A stretch of DNA of 41,372 nucleotides from an uncultured Prevotella sp. (GCA_900315545.1 OMZM01000020.1:1-41372); one strand, 5' to 3'; numbered from the stretch's first letter, positions 8,071 through 17,392 are shown. Program-made: numbers and translations. The notes: generated by a model from the sequence alone, not told the origin.

Positions 8071-8841
8071 ATGGAAGAAAATAAGATAATAGCACCTGAG
8101 AACATGGTGTATAAGAAACCGACACTGATGAATGACACGCCAATGCACTATTGTCCTGGCTGTTCTCACGGTGTAGTTCATAAATTAGTAGCTGAAGTAA
8201 TAGAAGAAATGGGTATGCAAGAGAAGTCTGTAGGTGTATCTCCTGTAGGTTGTTCAGTGTTTGCATATCGCTATATAGACATCGACTGGCAGGAAGCTGC
8301 ACACGGACGCGCTCCAGCAGTAGCTACAGCTATTAAGCGTCTGTGGCCAGACCGTCTTGTCTTCACTTATCAGGGCGACGGCGACTTGGCATGTATCGGT
8401 ACAGCAGAGTCAGTACACGCTCTCAACAGAGGAGAAAACATTGTTATCATATTCATTAACAATGCCATTTACGGTATGACAGGTGGTCAGATGGCTCCAA
8501 CAACTCTGCTTGGACAGAAGACCGCAACATGTCCTTACGGACGTCAGCCGGACCTTCATGGATACCCATTGAAGATAACAGAAATGGCTGCCATGATGCA
8601 GGGTACATGCTACGTTACACGTCAGAGCGTAGAAAGCGTAGGCTCTATCCGCAAGGCTAAAGCTGCCATCCGCAAGGCTTTCGAAGCTTCTATGGCAGGA
8701 AAGGGCTCAAGTCTTGTTGAAATCGTCAGCACATGTAACAGTGGATGGAAACTGACACCAGCAAAGGCTAACGAGTGGATGAAGGAAAACATGTTCCCAT
8801 TCTACGAAAAGGGAGACCTGAAGGATACTACCAATGAATAA
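8071..8841 (+). CDS. 2-oxoacid:ferredoxin oxidoreductase beta subunit (TPP-binding)
   Basis: A 256-residue thiamine-pyrophosphate-binding subunit (VorA/KorB type). Visible are YCPGCSHG near residue 27, VGCSVFAYRYIDID near 59, the TPP/Mg motif GDGDLACIGTAE followed by NIVIIFINNAIYGMTGGQMA near residues 110-145 (GDG...NN pattern), and ATCPYGRQPDLHGYP near 160. It forms the catalytic centre together with the alpha subunit. One base separates it from the alpha gene, so translational coupling is likely. Confidence 0.92.
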   Translation: MEENKIIAPENMVYKKPTLMNDTPMHYCPGCSHGVVHKLVAEVIEEMGMQEKSVGVSPVGCSVFAYRYIDIDWQEAAHGRAPAVATAIKRLWPDRLVFTYQGDGDLACIGTAESVHALNRGENIVIIFINNAIYGMTGGQMAPTTLLGQKTATCPYGRQPDLHGYPLKITEMAAMMQGTCYVTRQSVESVGSIRKAKAAIRKAFEASMAGKGSSLVEIVSTCNSGWKLTPAKANEWMKENMFPFYEKGDLKDTTNE

Positions 8842-8846
8842 CTAAA

Positions 8847-8852
8847 AAGGAG
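8847..8852 (+). promoter_or_regulatory. Shine-Dalgarno AAGGAG before the gamma subunit
   Basis: AAGGAG lies 7 bases before the ATG at 8860. A canonical Shine-Dalgarno is unusual among the genes of this window, most of which have only A-rich leaders. Confidence 0.6.
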
Positions 8853-8859
8853 TAATACA

Positions 8860-9402
8860 ATGCAAAAAGAAATAATTATATCAGGTTTCGGTGGTCAGGG
8901 TGTACTCTCTATGGGTAAGATCCTTGCATACTCGGGACTTATGGAAGACAAAGAAGTAACTTGGATGCCGGCATACGGACCAGAGCAGCGCGGTGGTACA
9001 TGTAACGTTACCGTAATCGTTAGCGACGACCGTGTTTCATCGCCTATCCTCAGTAAGTACGATGTTGCTATCGTTCTCAATCAGCCTTCACTCGACAAGT
9101 TTGAGCCAAAACTCAAGCCAGGTGGAATTCTGATATATGACGGATTTGGTGTTATCAATCCACCGACACGCAAAGACATCGAAGTTTACAGAATTGATGC
9201 AGTTGGCAAGGCTGCCGAACTGAACAATTCAAAAGTATTCAACATGATTGTACTCGGCGGACTGCTGAAAGTTTGTCCTGTTGTTACACTCAATGGACTT
9301 GAGAAAGCACTCTACAAGACATTGCCTGAGCGACACCACAAACTTATTCCGCTGAACATGCAGGCTGTTGAAGAAGGCTCAAAGATTATTGAACGCATGT
9401 AA
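8860..9402 (+). CDS. 2-oxoacid:ferredoxin oxidoreductase gamma subunit
   Basis: A 180-residue gamma subunit of the 2-oxoacid:acceptor oxidoreductase family (VorC/KorC type), involved in CoA binding in the complex. It begins IIISGFGGQGVLSMGKILAY, the glycine-rich family signature, and continues TWMPAYGPEQRGGTCNVTVIVSD, which is highly characteristic. The length is normal. It is the last gene of the operon; a strong hairpin terminator follows 24 bases after the stop. Confidence 0.93.
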   Translation: MQKEIIISGFGGQGVLSMGKILAYSGLMEDKEVTWMPAYGPEQRGGTCNVTVIVSDDRVSSPILSKYDVAIVLNQPSLDKFEPKLKPGGILIYDGFGVINPPTRKDIEVYRIDAVGKAAELNNSKVFNMIVLGGLLKVCPVVTLNGLEKALYKTLPERHHKLIPLNMQAVEEGSKIIERM

Positions 9403-9425
9403 TAATTGTTCATAATTAAATAAAA

Positions 9426-9471
9426 AAGCCGATTGCATTTCCATATCAGGCACTGCAATCGGCTTATTTTT
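9426..9471 (+). terminator. Intrinsic terminator of the oxidoreductase operon
   Basis: A perfect 12-bp stem, AAGCCGATTGCA (9426-9437) with TGCAATCGGCTT (9454-9465), encloses a 16-base loop and is followed by ATTTTTC. Confidence 0.85.
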
Positions 9472-9502
9472 CATTGCTTACACTACTACAGATAGTACTA
9501 AA

Positions 9503-10852
9503 ATGACACTCAATACAACATTTTCTGCATTTTATAAATACATCTTCCTGCTGTTTTTCATAGTGGCAACTGTAATGAGTAGCCATGCTGCCAATCTGTC
9601 AAACAATATTGTTTACGCTACAAACGATGCAGAAAGCATTATGACAACGCATAATGACAGCGCTGCTAATGCCATGAAACATTGGGGAATGTCGGTCTAC
9701 GGTAATCCTGGCATACTGATGGCAACCAATGCAGAACAGAAGATGTACATGAAAAGCAAGATGAGTGTCAGCATGAATGCAGAAATACTACACTCTGCCC
9801 TACCCTCAGACAGCAGTGCTTTTGATGAAGACTATAACTATCCGACAATTGGATTTGGAGTAAAAGTTGCACTCAACCACGCCATAAAACTACACAAGCC
9901 ACAAAGCGAGGCTTTTGGAATGGCAGAAGAAGTTGACTACAAAACAAAACTTGGCAATACTGTCAGTTTCTACGGAACATTCGCGCGACCGTTCCTCAAA
10001 ACAAAACGCTGGCAGGCTGACTACACCATGAATGTCGGTATTGCATATTCTCACAGGAAATATAACAATGTAAATGCTATCGACAATGAACTGATAGGAG
10101 CAAGATGGCTTATATTCTTCGGTGCCGGTTTACATGCCACATGGCATTTTCATCCTGAATGGGGACTAAAATTCGGGTTGGACTATTGGCACCTTAGCAA
10201 CGGAGCCATGAGCAGACCAAATAAAGGGGCAAACATCATCGGACCATCATTGGGATTCATATATACACCTTACTACAGAGAAACAATAAAGCCTATAAAC
10301 AGGAAACCGGAGGACAACAAATATGTATATGTTGAAGTAACAGGCGGTATAGGAGTAAAATCACTCTACGAGGACTGGGCACGAACTCAGTTCGACACAC
10401 CAAAAGATGACCCTGAGTACAGGAAAGATCAATTTGCCACCTATGCCACCATGTCGCTGCAAGCCGACCTGATGTGCAGATATGCACGCCGATGGGCAAG
10501 TGGCGCCGGAGTGGATGTTTTCTACGGAACATATTACAAGCGACTGAGAACCATCGACGAAATTTATGGACACAATGCAGGGCACAGTCCTATATCTGTC
10601 GGAATAGCTGCCAAACACGAGATTTTCTACCATAATTTCTCTTTTGCTGTTGCCGTCGGATACTACATCTATCGCGAAATGGGACACAAGGCATACCTCA
10701 ATGATGCACCTTACTATGAACGCGTGGGATTGCACTACACCATTCCGAAACTTGCCAACCTTAAACTTGGTATCAACGTCAAGGCACATAAGGGCAAGGC
10801 TGACTTCACGGAGATAGTATTCGGAATGCCTATAAAGATAAAACGACTCTAA
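9503..10852 (+). CDS. PagL-like acyloxyacyl hydrolase / outer-membrane protein
   Basis: A 449-residue exported protein with an N-terminal signal (hydrophobic stretch at about 13-28, AHA-like end). It is rich in alternating aromatic strands typical of beta barrels. The segment YWHLSNGAMSRPNKGANIIG near residues 228-247 matches the lipid A deacylase PagL/acyloxyacyl hydrolase signature, with His230 and Ser232 as the expected catalytic pair. The glutamate of the P. aeruginosa triad lies 14 residues after the histidine. Here that position is Asn244, so activity is uncertain. A second half from about 270 looks like further strands ending in KIKRL. No promoter matches the consensus in the 38 bases after the preceding terminator. 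The alternative is a generic outer-membrane barrel. Confidence 0.7.
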   Translation: MTLNTTFSAFYKYIFLLFFIVATVMSSHAANLSNNIVYATNDAESIMTTHNDSAANAMKHWGMSVYGNPGILMATNAEQKMYMKSKMSVSMNAEILHSALPSDSSAFDEDYNYPTIGFGVKVALNHAIKLHKPQSEAFGMAEEVDYKTKLGNTVSFYGTFARPFLKTKRWQADYTMNVGIAYSHRKYNNVNAIDNELIGARWLIFFGAGLHATWHFHPEWGLKFGLDYWHLSNGAMSRPNKGANIIGPSLGFIYTPYYRETIKPINRKPEDNKYVYVEVTGGIGVKSLYEDWARTQFDTPKDDPEYRKDQFATYATMSLQADLMCRYARRWASGAGVDVFYGTYYKRLRTIDEIYGHNAGHSPISVGIAAKHEIFYHNFSFAVAVGYYIYREMGHKAYLNDAPYYERVGLHYTIPKLANLKLGINVKAHKGKADFTEIVFGMPIKIKRL

Positions 10853-10914
10853 TACATACAAACAATTCAGAATTGGAATAATAAAATTGCCTGTATAAAC
10901 AACAGTCAATATAC

Positions 10915-10955
10915 AATTAAGGATTAAAGAAACCGATGTTCTTTAATCCTTAATT
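10915..10955. terminator. Perfect bidirectional hairpin between convergent operons
   Basis: Seventeen paired bases: AATTAAGGATTAAAGAA (10915-10931) and its complement at 10939-10955, with a 7-base loop. A- and T-rich flanks on both sides let it serve both the PagL-like gene and the minus-strand operon ending at 10968. Confidence 0.8.
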
Positions 10956-10967
10956 ATATAAATACTG

Positions 10968-12773
10968 TCATTTAAGAAGTATTGCTTTGGCTGTTTTATT
11001 ATCCATATCAGGCATTGTCATACCAACACGCGCTCCGATATATGTAGGGTCGCAGACAATATAACGTTCACCATTTAGTTCCACGTAGTCACCCGAAACG
11101 TCCATATTGAAGCGAACAGCCATTGCAAGATGTCCCGGATAATATATCAATACTGTTTTCAAACCAAGAAGATCACGTACCAACCTTGACAGTAGTATGC
11201 TTCTGTCTTCGCAGTCTGCGTATGGATAGAAAAGAGTTTCCTCTGCAAAGAAAGCGCGGTCATATCCCCATACAACGTCATCATACTCGTAGATGAATGC
11301 TGTTTGTACCCAGTTGAGCAGTCTTTCGACAGCCTCTTGTTCGCTAAGTCCAAATAATTTCTCTTTCATTTGTGGATATAGCATCTGCTTTACTTCCTCC
11401 TGAATAGGTACATTGCCATTCACAGCCCACCGTGTCATTATATTGTCGCCATCTATTGACGATGGATAACTGGCGTAAAAGTCTATCAGATTTTTGTTTA
11501 CGCTTACCTCAAAATCCCAATCATTATAACGTCGCGACTGTAAAGATCTCAAATCAGTAGGACTGTCTGCCAACATGGGCTCTTGGTTTATCCATAAAGA
11601 CAACTGCTGTTCGTTTGGATATTTGGCTTCACATAGCTTTATCTGATTTATATCGCCACCATATACATAATATTCGTTGTTGTCAAGAATATAGTAACTC
11701 TGTCCATATATAATATGATTTGACGCATAAAGCATATACAACTTGTCGTTGCTTATTGCCAACCTCATCATATATCCCGTTTGTTGGAACAGATATCCCA
11801 TCAGCAATGTAGCTTCATTGTGAGTTTGAAAACAAGCCTTCGATAAAGCATCAAGCATCTGAAGATAAGCCCAATCGCTCAGTTGATAGTGTATTCTTAG
11901 TTCCAGACAATCCCTTATAGTATTATTGAAATCAGAACTTGCAAGTTTTTCAAAAACATCAGCCACTCCATCTTCCGTTACGCTTGTCAGCGAGAATACT
12001 TCCTTACCGTTAAATCTGACTTGCATTGGTGTGCCATAAAACGTAAACTCCACATATTCCACACTATCCTCTAATTGCTCCTTTATTGGGTTTGCAGGAA
12101 TTGGTTGCGGTTTGGGCATAGGCAGTGTAAGTACACGTCCTTCTATTTTTATTGGTTCACTTTTTATTACGGGCAGGTCGTCTATCTTTGGAATAACTAC
12201 CGGAGGGACTTCTTCTATCACGGGCTTTGGTCGTGGAGGTTCTGCTCCAAACTCTTTCCAAGCATTTCTCATAAAATCTGCATATTCCCGTATTGCCTGC
12301 TGTCGGAATTGATCATATTTCTGGGTAGCCTCTCTCTGAAACGCAATATATTGCTCATCAAAACTTTGACTTGCGACAGCAACTTCACGCGTAACCGTTG
12401 CAGGATCACTGTATCGTCTTGACGTAAGTTCACCATTTCCTTTGACACGTGCCTTTATATAAGAAAGATACTGACCTGTAAGTTTCATTACAGCATTATT
12501 CCTATCTTTCATCATATTGGTAATGCTTCCTTGTCCAGGTGTCTTTAACGTATATTTCTTGCTTCCACGTTCATCCAACAGTTCAACTTTCGAGTTGTAA
12601 GGTATATTTATCACACTTTGCGGCGATAGTTTTTCGCGTAGTTTCAACTCACGATTTGAGTCATCCTTTACCGCCGTAACTTTTCCCGTAATGCTTATTA
12701 CAGTATATTGCTGTCCAAACACCGGTATCATCATATAGAACAGAAATATTGGAAGAAGAAATAATCTTTTCAT
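10968..12773 (-). CDS. Exported transglutaminase-like protein with FecR/SH3-like N-terminus
   Basis: A 601-residue protein starting MKRLFLLPIFLFYMMIPVFGQ, a clear signal peptide. A TTG 42 bases upstream is less likely. Residues about 22-85 resemble a FecR-like beta domain (TVISITGKVTAV to TLKTPGQGSI). Next come a charged helical stretch and a Pro/Lys-rich linker (about 175-235), then a large alpha/beta region. The C-terminus has a transglutaminase/cysteine-protease triad: Cys521 in YPYADCEDRS, His548 in YYPGHLAMAV and Asp575 in YIVCDPTY. This DCEDRS...GHxA...CDPTY pattern is known in transglutaminase-like proteases. It is the last gene of the seven-gene caspase cluster, 34 bases after the CHASE2 gene. 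The substrate is unknown; it may process or crosslink an envelope protein. Confidence 0.75.
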   Translation of the reverse strand: MKRLFLLPIFLFYMMIPVFGQQYTVISITGKVTAVKDDSNRELKLREKLSPQSVINIPYNSKVELLDERGSKKYTLKTPGQGSITNMMKDRNNAVMKLTGQYLSYIKARVKGNGELTSRRYSDPATVTREVAVASQSFDEQYIAFQREATQKYDQFRQQAIREYADFMRNAWKEFGAEPPRPKPVIEEVPPVVIPKIDDLPVIKSEPIKIEGRVLTLPMPKPQPIPANPIKEQLEDSVEYVEFTFYGTPMQVRFNGKEVFSLTSVTEDGVADVFEKLASSDFNNTIRDCLELRIHYQLSDWAYLQMLDALSKACFQTHNEATLLMGYLFQQTGYMMRLAISNDKLYMLYASNHIIYGQSYYILDNNEYYVYGGDINQIKLCEAKYPNEQQLSLWINQEPMLADSPTDLRSLQSRRYNDWDFEVSVNKNLIDFYASYPSSIDGDNIMTRWAVNGNVPIQEEVKQMLYPQMKEKLFGLSEQEAVERLLNWVQTAFIYEYDDVVWGYDRAFFAEETLFYPYADCEDRSILLSRLVRDLLGLKTVLIYYPGHLAMAVRFNMDVSGDYVELNGERYIVCDPTYIGARVGMTMPDMDNKTAKAILLK

Positions 12774-12807
12774 TTCAGTATACATATAATTTATTTCGCT
12801 GTTATAA

Positions 12808-13944
12808 TTATCCAAAGCAACGTCTTAGTGTCAATCCATAGAACTCTCCTGCTCCTCCAATAAATGGTATTGCAGCCATAGCCCAACCAAGATTTATACT
12901 AATGTCTGTTGTCATAAAAATAAGGAAAGTCAGCCATACCAAGAACGCCGACCATATAAACAGGACTATACCCACAACAAAAGTTGAGGTAAGGAAGAAT
13001 CTCATCCATTCCGACTTATTACTTTTCGCCCATTTCATATAGCCTTTACGCCACAGATATGTAACAAGAACTATTATAAACGATATAATTGCCGTCAACC
13101 ATCCTGGCAGATGGCGTACCTCTGTCTGTTCAAGCAAAGTCTGTATCGAATACGCAAGCAACTTGACGCCTGCCATCTCGCCCAATGGAGTGTAGTGCAT
13201 GTCAGCAAGTTCATTCATCGCGCCAAACAACACAACATGGTCCTTTATTAAATCCTTATAGTATCTTATAGAATCACTCGGAACAATACGAAATTCCGTT
13301 GGGCGGAAATTCACGGAAACATCCGTCTTGCCATTATCAATAAGTTTGCCTTCTGAATACAACTTTGCCACTTCATATACAAGCGAGGTGCGTTCCTCGC
13401 CCATATACGGGCGTCTGAGGCTTACTTTACGCTTTAGTCCTCCGTACAGAGTACGCTCAAAATTAGTAAATCCTTCCTTCGCACCTGTAAATCCAGAGAA
13501 GAAGGAATGTATCTCATTTGTATAGCCTATTGTATCATTTACATAGTCAAGCATACGGTATGAATAGACTGCATTCGGGTATTTGTCTGCAAGTTCCATC
13601 AGTTTCATATCGCTTATGGAGTCTTGTTTAAGTCCTTCATATACGACATCTACTCCCACAGCCTTAGGCGACAAAGCCATAATCTCCTCGTATGCATCTG
13701 CAATTTGAGAACGCTCAGACAAGTCTGTCATGTCGACAATGGTTATGACACGACTTGTGTCAACCCTGCCATATTCCTGCTGCACATGATAATATATGTC
13801 AGTCAGCGAGAAGTCAGACATGGTGTGGGCTATCGGGCTCAGAAACGTCATGTTCAGAGCCAGTGAAGCCAACAGTCCCATTGCAAAGAATGCAAAGAGC
13901 ACGATAGTACAATGTCGCAAGAACTTTTTGACAGTCTCACTCAT
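12808..13944 (-). CDS. CHASE2-domain membrane protein without an output domain
   Basis: A 378-residue membrane protein. One N-terminal helix (about 12-32, IVLFAFFAMGLLASLALN) leads to a periplasmic CHASE2 sensor: TSRVITIVDMTDLSERSQIADAYEEI with ALSPKAVGVDVVYEG at about 63-105, and DHVVLFGAMNELADMHYTPLGEMAGVKLLAYSIQTLL at about 235-275. Three or four C-terminal helices follow (LTAIISFIIVLVTYLW, FFLTSTFVVGIVLFIWSAFLVWLTFLIFM, AMAAIPFIGGAGEFYGL). CHASE2 usually feeds a kinase, cyclase or other cytoplasmic domain. Here the protein ends after the helices, so any signal must pass to a partner. It lies between the caspase and transglutaminase genes, 33 bases after the caspase stop. Confidence 0.85.
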   Translation of the reverse strand: MSETVKKFLRHCTIVLFAFFAMGLLASLALNMTFLSPIAHTMSDFSLTDIYYHVQQEYGRVDTSRVITIVDMTDLSERSQIADAYEEIMALSPKAVGVDVVYEGLKQDSISDMKLMELADKYPNAVYSYRMLDYVNDTIGYTNEIHSFFSGFTGAKEGFTNFERTLYGGLKRKVSLRRPYMGEERTSLVYEVAKLYSEGKLIDNGKTDVSVNFRPTEFRIVPSDSIRYYKDLIKDHVVLFGAMNELADMHYTPLGEMAGVKLLAYSIQTLLEQTEVRHLPGWLTAIISFIIVLVTYLWRKGYMKWAKSNKSEWMRFFLTSTFVVGIVLFIWSAFLVWLTFLIFMTTDISINLGWAMAAIPFIGGAGEFYGLTLRRCFG

Positions 13945-13977
13945 ATCGTATGCCTATATATATAAAATGTACAATAT

Positions 13978-15495
13978 TTAGAATTGCATGTTACGCCATT
14001 CTACTATCTGTCCTGAAGCCACCGTTGCCGGAGTTTGCTTCTTGCGCATCTTCAGCTGCATTGCACGCTGCGAAACATTATAGCCAATGTTGTCAGACAG
14101 TCGTCCGAAAGTGATGAATCCTTCAGTTTCCTTTAATTCTTTCAGCAGATAGTATGTAAACAGTCCATGTCCTTCCTCTGGCAGTCCCTGAGCCGTTTCA
14201 TTACCCTGTGCCGCAGAGAACACTACGAGTGAGCCTTCGCCGAGTGATGTCTCCTCAGCCTCTATCTCTACACCACGCAGACCTTCCGACACTCCTTCGT
14301 TATCGCGGTTGACTCCGCTGAAGCATGCATCGAGGAATACTGATGTCTGTGCAAAAGCCAGTTCGCCCAGCTTGCTGTAGAATTCATCGAGGGCTATGCC
14401 GCGTTTTGGATTTGTTCCTCGAACGTCAGTCGGCAGTATATATGCCTTGTTCTTATTCTTAATGTCTGGCACACCATGTCCTGCATAGTAAACTATGAGT
14501 TTCTTATACTCACGGTTAGGAATGGTTGAAGCCCAGTCTTCCAGTTCTTCCTCCAGAATCATTTGCTTTGTAGCATCTTCTGCGATGTGGATGTTTTCAG
14601 CCGGCAAGCCCAGTGTCTTCTTACAGTACTCAGCAAACACGCGTGCATCATGAATAGCGTATGGCACGTCTGCTACGAAACGATAGTTCTGGTTTCCGAT
14701 AATAAGCGCGTATGTTTCGTTTCTTGTATAATATCCTTGCGGTATCATCTTGTCTACATCTGACGTAGCAAAGTCGTAGTCGACGGCTGTAGCCTTGCTC
14801 TTTCCGAGACATTTCTCCACTGAGACCATCGACAGACCGTATTCCTTGCTGTTTCTCACGTTTACGTAAGAAGGCAGTGTGCGTATTTCTCCGTTATACA
14901 GTGTATGGCGCAGTGCACCGTTTACCATTACCTCGTTTGCGAATACATAGTGTCCGAGTATAGACGTAGGTCCTGTTTCCACAGATTGCAGGTTCGTACA
15001 TGAAGCATACGCCTTGTCGCCAACACGGCAACGGTCAGGTATCTTTACCGAAGGCAACTGCGAGCAGTTTGCAAATGCTATTGCACCAATTTCGCGCAAC
15101 TGTACGGGCAGGGAAATATTGCGCAGTCGTGAACAGTTAAGAAACGCTCCCCACTTTATTTCCTGCAAGTCTGTTGTCTGGAACACTACTTCCTGAAGGT
15201 TTGTACAGTTTGCGAATGCACACGAACCGACCTTTGATATAGCCGGACCTATGACTACTTTCTTTACGTTAAGTTTCTTTTTTGTCCATGGAGCAATGTT
15301 GTTTTTCACGTCATAGTCCATGATGCTCACAAGTTCTCCTCTTTTGTTTATATTAGTGATTGTAAGAGTGTATCCGTCGAATGTCCACTTTGCGTCCATA
15401 CCACAATTTCCTACTACTCTCAAAACGGTAGACTGTGCTGAAGCATTTGACATGAAAAGCACTGTCAATATCAATGCAACGAAATATCTTTTCAT
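13978..15495 (-). CDS. Exported BspA-LRR / caspase (C14) fusion
   Basis: A 505-residue protein with signal peptide MKRYFVALILTVLFMSNASA. Four BspA-type LRR_5 repeats occupy about 93-190 (AFANCTNLQEVVF, AFLNCSRLRNISLP, AFANCSQLPSVKIP, AYASCTNLQSV). A caspase domain covers about 258-485: TYALIIGNQNY opens it, His340 lies in LIVYYAGHGVPD and Cys391 in TSVFLDACFSG, the classical C14 dyad, followed by VVFSAAQGNETA and HGLFTYYLL. Both catalytic residues are intact, so it should be active, outside the cytoplasm. BspA repeats usually mediate protein binding or adhesion. It is fifth in a seven-gene minus-strand cluster. An 18-base gap separates it from the gene before. Its substrate and any activation trigger are unknown. 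Confidence 0.88.
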   Translation of the reverse strand: MKRYFVALILTVLFMSNASAQSTVLRVVGNCGMDAKWTFDGYTLTITNINKRGELVSIMDYDVKNNIAPWTKKKLNVKKVVIGPAISKVGSCAFANCTNLQEVVFQTTDLQEIKWGAFLNCSRLRNISLPVQLREIGAIAFANCSQLPSVKIPDRCRVGDKAYASCTNLQSVETGPTSILGHYVFANEVMVNGALRHTLYNGEIRTLPSYVNVRNSKEYGLSMVSVEKCLGKSKATAVDYDFATSDVDKMIPQGYYTRNETYALIIGNQNYRFVADVPYAIHDARVFAEYCKKTLGLPAENIHIAEDATKQMILEEELEDWASTIPNREYKKLIVYYAGHGVPDIKNKNKAYILPTDVRGTNPKRGIALDEFYSKLGELAFAQTSVFLDACFSGVNRDNEGVSEGLRGVEIEAEETSLGEGSLVVFSAAQGNETAQGLPEEGHGLFTYYLLKELKETEGFITFGRLSDNIGYNVSQRAMQLKMRKKQTPATVASGQIVEWRNMQF

Positions 15496-15512
15496 AGTTG
15501 TCTGTTTTTATA

Positions 15513-16445
15513 TTATAATCTGAATTGAATGTAAATGCGGTTGAGTGAAGACTTAAACTTATAGGTTTTCTCACCAAAATCGTCTGTCGAGATAGCCTTG
15601 TATTTTATGTTTGCCACACGGTGCTCATAGCCGAGACCGATAAACTTCCATACAACGCTGAAGCCGAAACTGCTCGTCGTTCCGTGTCCCCAGTTTATCT
15701 TGGTATTGTCAGCCATGTCCTCGTAGTAGTTGTTTCCCTCCGTGTTTAGGTCTGCCTTTTCTTCGTTCACCATGTAAAGACCAGACACATGGTATCCGAA
15801 GTGGTAATACATATAGAATTGCAGATAGTGCGCGTCCTTAGAGCTCAGTCCTGTCAGAGGGTTGAAGGTTATGGAAGGACCGAGATTCATGCCATAGTTG
15901 AACTCGTATTTCTCAAGGTTCCACGGAATATAGTAATCATCTCCGTTCTTTACCGAGCTGTCGTATGCCTTTCCGTTTGCATCTGCTTCCATGTCGAAAT
16001 GGTTGACGTTGAGGTCTACCCATGTATAGTCGATGTTGAACTGCAGCATGTTTGAAATGGCTTTCTTGTGCAGTCTGTAACTGCGACCCGACTGCAATGA
16101 CAGTCCCCAGCTGCTCTTGTAGTCTGGCACGTTGCGTCCGTCATATCCGAGTGCGATGTTTTCCTGCGGCATAAGCTGTGCTGAGCAGTACGACAGGTTT
16201 AGATACGAACGGCGTGCCCAGATGTCGTCTATATGTTTTTCCATTGTGTGACGACTGTTGACATCTTGCAGTTCGTTTATGATATCATTTACAGACATCA
16301 CATCGGTGGAGTCGTCCTGCAACTCTAACTTTACTGTAGAATTGTCGACTGCGGCTGCATTGTCGACAACATAGGTACTGTCTTCTTGGGCTGATGCCGT
16401 TATTGCGAGCATGCAAGCCACGAAAAAGGGAATGTGTCTCTTCAT
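15513..16445 (-). CDS. Putative outer-membrane beta-barrel protein
   Basis: A 310-residue protein with signal peptide MKRHIPFFVACMLAITASAQ. After an acidic, probably unstructured stretch (about 21-75), residues about 80-310 alternate polar and aromatic residues in likely beta strands (YLNLSYCSAQL, WGLSLQSGRSYRL, LQFYMYYHFGYHVSGLYMV, FGFSVVWKFIGLGYEHRV). It ends in RIYIQFRL, compatible with a barrel-closing strand. I do not recognise a family. Within the cluster it could be the outer-membrane partner that anchors or exposes the caspase. It starts 37 bases after the stop of the DUF4384 gene. Confidence 0.6.
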   Translation of the reverse strand: MKRHIPFFVACMLAITASAQEDSTYVVDNAAAVDNSTVKLELQDDSTDVMSVNDIINELQDVNSRHTMEKHIDDIWARRSYLNLSYCSAQLMPQENIALGYDGRNVPDYKSSWGLSLQSGRSYRLHKKAISNMLQFNIDYTWVDLNVNHFDMEADANGKAYDSSVKNGDDYYIPWNLEKYEFNYGMNLGPSITFNPLTGLSSKDAHYLQFYMYYHFGYHVSGLYMVNEEKADLNTEGNNYYEDMADNTKINWGHGTTSSFGFSVVWKFIGLGYEHRVANIKYKAISTDDFGEKTYKFKSSLNRIYIQFRL

Positions 16446-16482
16446 ATTTTACGTTTTACTTGTTAATAATCTTATTTGTTTA

Positions 16483-17376
16483 CTATTTCGCTGTTGGTGT
16501 GTTTTTTATTTTTATCCACTTTTTGTCTACCACCATTTCCTTGTCTGCACGCTGGCATTTCAGCAGCCATTTCTGAAAATCGTGCGTGCTCAGCGTATTC
16601 GGCTGACGTGCATTGACTGTTATGTCGTTGCACTTTGTGAATGGGTTTGGCGAGTAAATCACCACTATCTGGTCGTTCTCCTGTGGATGTTTTGTCTTCA
16701 TGCGGTAATATGTCGCAGCAGCATCTATTGCCTTGTCGAACAGCACATATTCCTTTCCGCCTCTCACGTAGAAACGTCCGCCAGTGTCTTTCGGATATGG
16801 CAGCAGGCACGAGGTTTCGTCGTCGCCTTCTATAAGATAGACGGCAAGATATCCGTCTGACGGAGCGCGGAACGTCATGTATATGCGGTCGTTGTTGTCA
16901 AACGTCATCGTAGGCAAACGCTTGTCTGCCACGTCCTTCATTATGCTCCATTTTATGTCGGCTTTTGCCTGTACTATCTCACGTGCAGTGCCCCACACTT
17001 CTGCCTTGAAGGTCAGTTTTCCGCCACTGTAGTCTACGCTTATCAGCGGCTCGGTGGTGTCGCCGAGCCAGTCGCCCTTTGCCATTGCCACAGTATTTTC
17101 CCAGAAATACGAGGCTGTAGACTCGCCGTTGGTTTCTACATTGGTATCGATTACGTCTGACGTAATCATTTCTCCAAACTCGCTCTTTATGGCTTGTGCC
17201 TTTGCCAGCTCTATGCACTTGTGGCGCGCTTCCCTAAGGGTTATGTTGTCGTTCTCGCCTACAACGTATGAATATTCGCCATGCACATGGGCTGTGCGCT
17301 GTGCCGACACTGTGGCAGAAACAAGCGCGAGGAGGGTGAGGAGTATGTTTTTGCGCATATTCTTCATATTTTTCAT
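16483..17376 (-). CDS. Exported DUF4384 protein
   Basis: A 297-residue protein with a signal peptide (KNILLTLLALVSATVSAQ). The start could be any of three in-frame ATGs at 17376, 17367 and 17358. The N-terminal part (about 28-140) has VHGEYSYVVGENDNITLREA followed by a helix rich in Ala/Lys (KCIELAKAQAIKSEFGEM), resembling FlgT-N/LPP20-type domains and the two genes upstream. The C-terminal part (about 165-260) matches DUF4384: IYMTFRAPSDGYLAVYLIEG, then CLLPYPKD and GRFYVRGGKEYVLFDKA. DUF4384 is often fused to, or found beside, bacterial caspases, as here. Its role is unknown. Confidence 0.8.
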   Translation of the reverse strand: MKNMKNMRKNILLTLLALVSATVSAQRTAHVHGEYSYVVGENDNITLREARHKCIELAKAQAIKSEFGEMITSDVIDTNVETNGESTASYFWENTVAMAKGDWLGDTTEPLISVDYSGGKLTFKAEVWGTAREIVQAKADIKWSIMKDVADKRLPTMTFDNNDRIYMTFRAPSDGYLAVYLIEGDDETSCLLPYPKDTGGRFYVRGGKEYVLFDKAIDAAATYYRMKTKHPQENDQIVVIYSPNPFTKCNDITVNARQPNTLSTHDFQKWLLKCQRADKEMVVDKKWIKIKNTPTAK

Positions 17377-17392
17377 CAGTATTTCTATGAGA

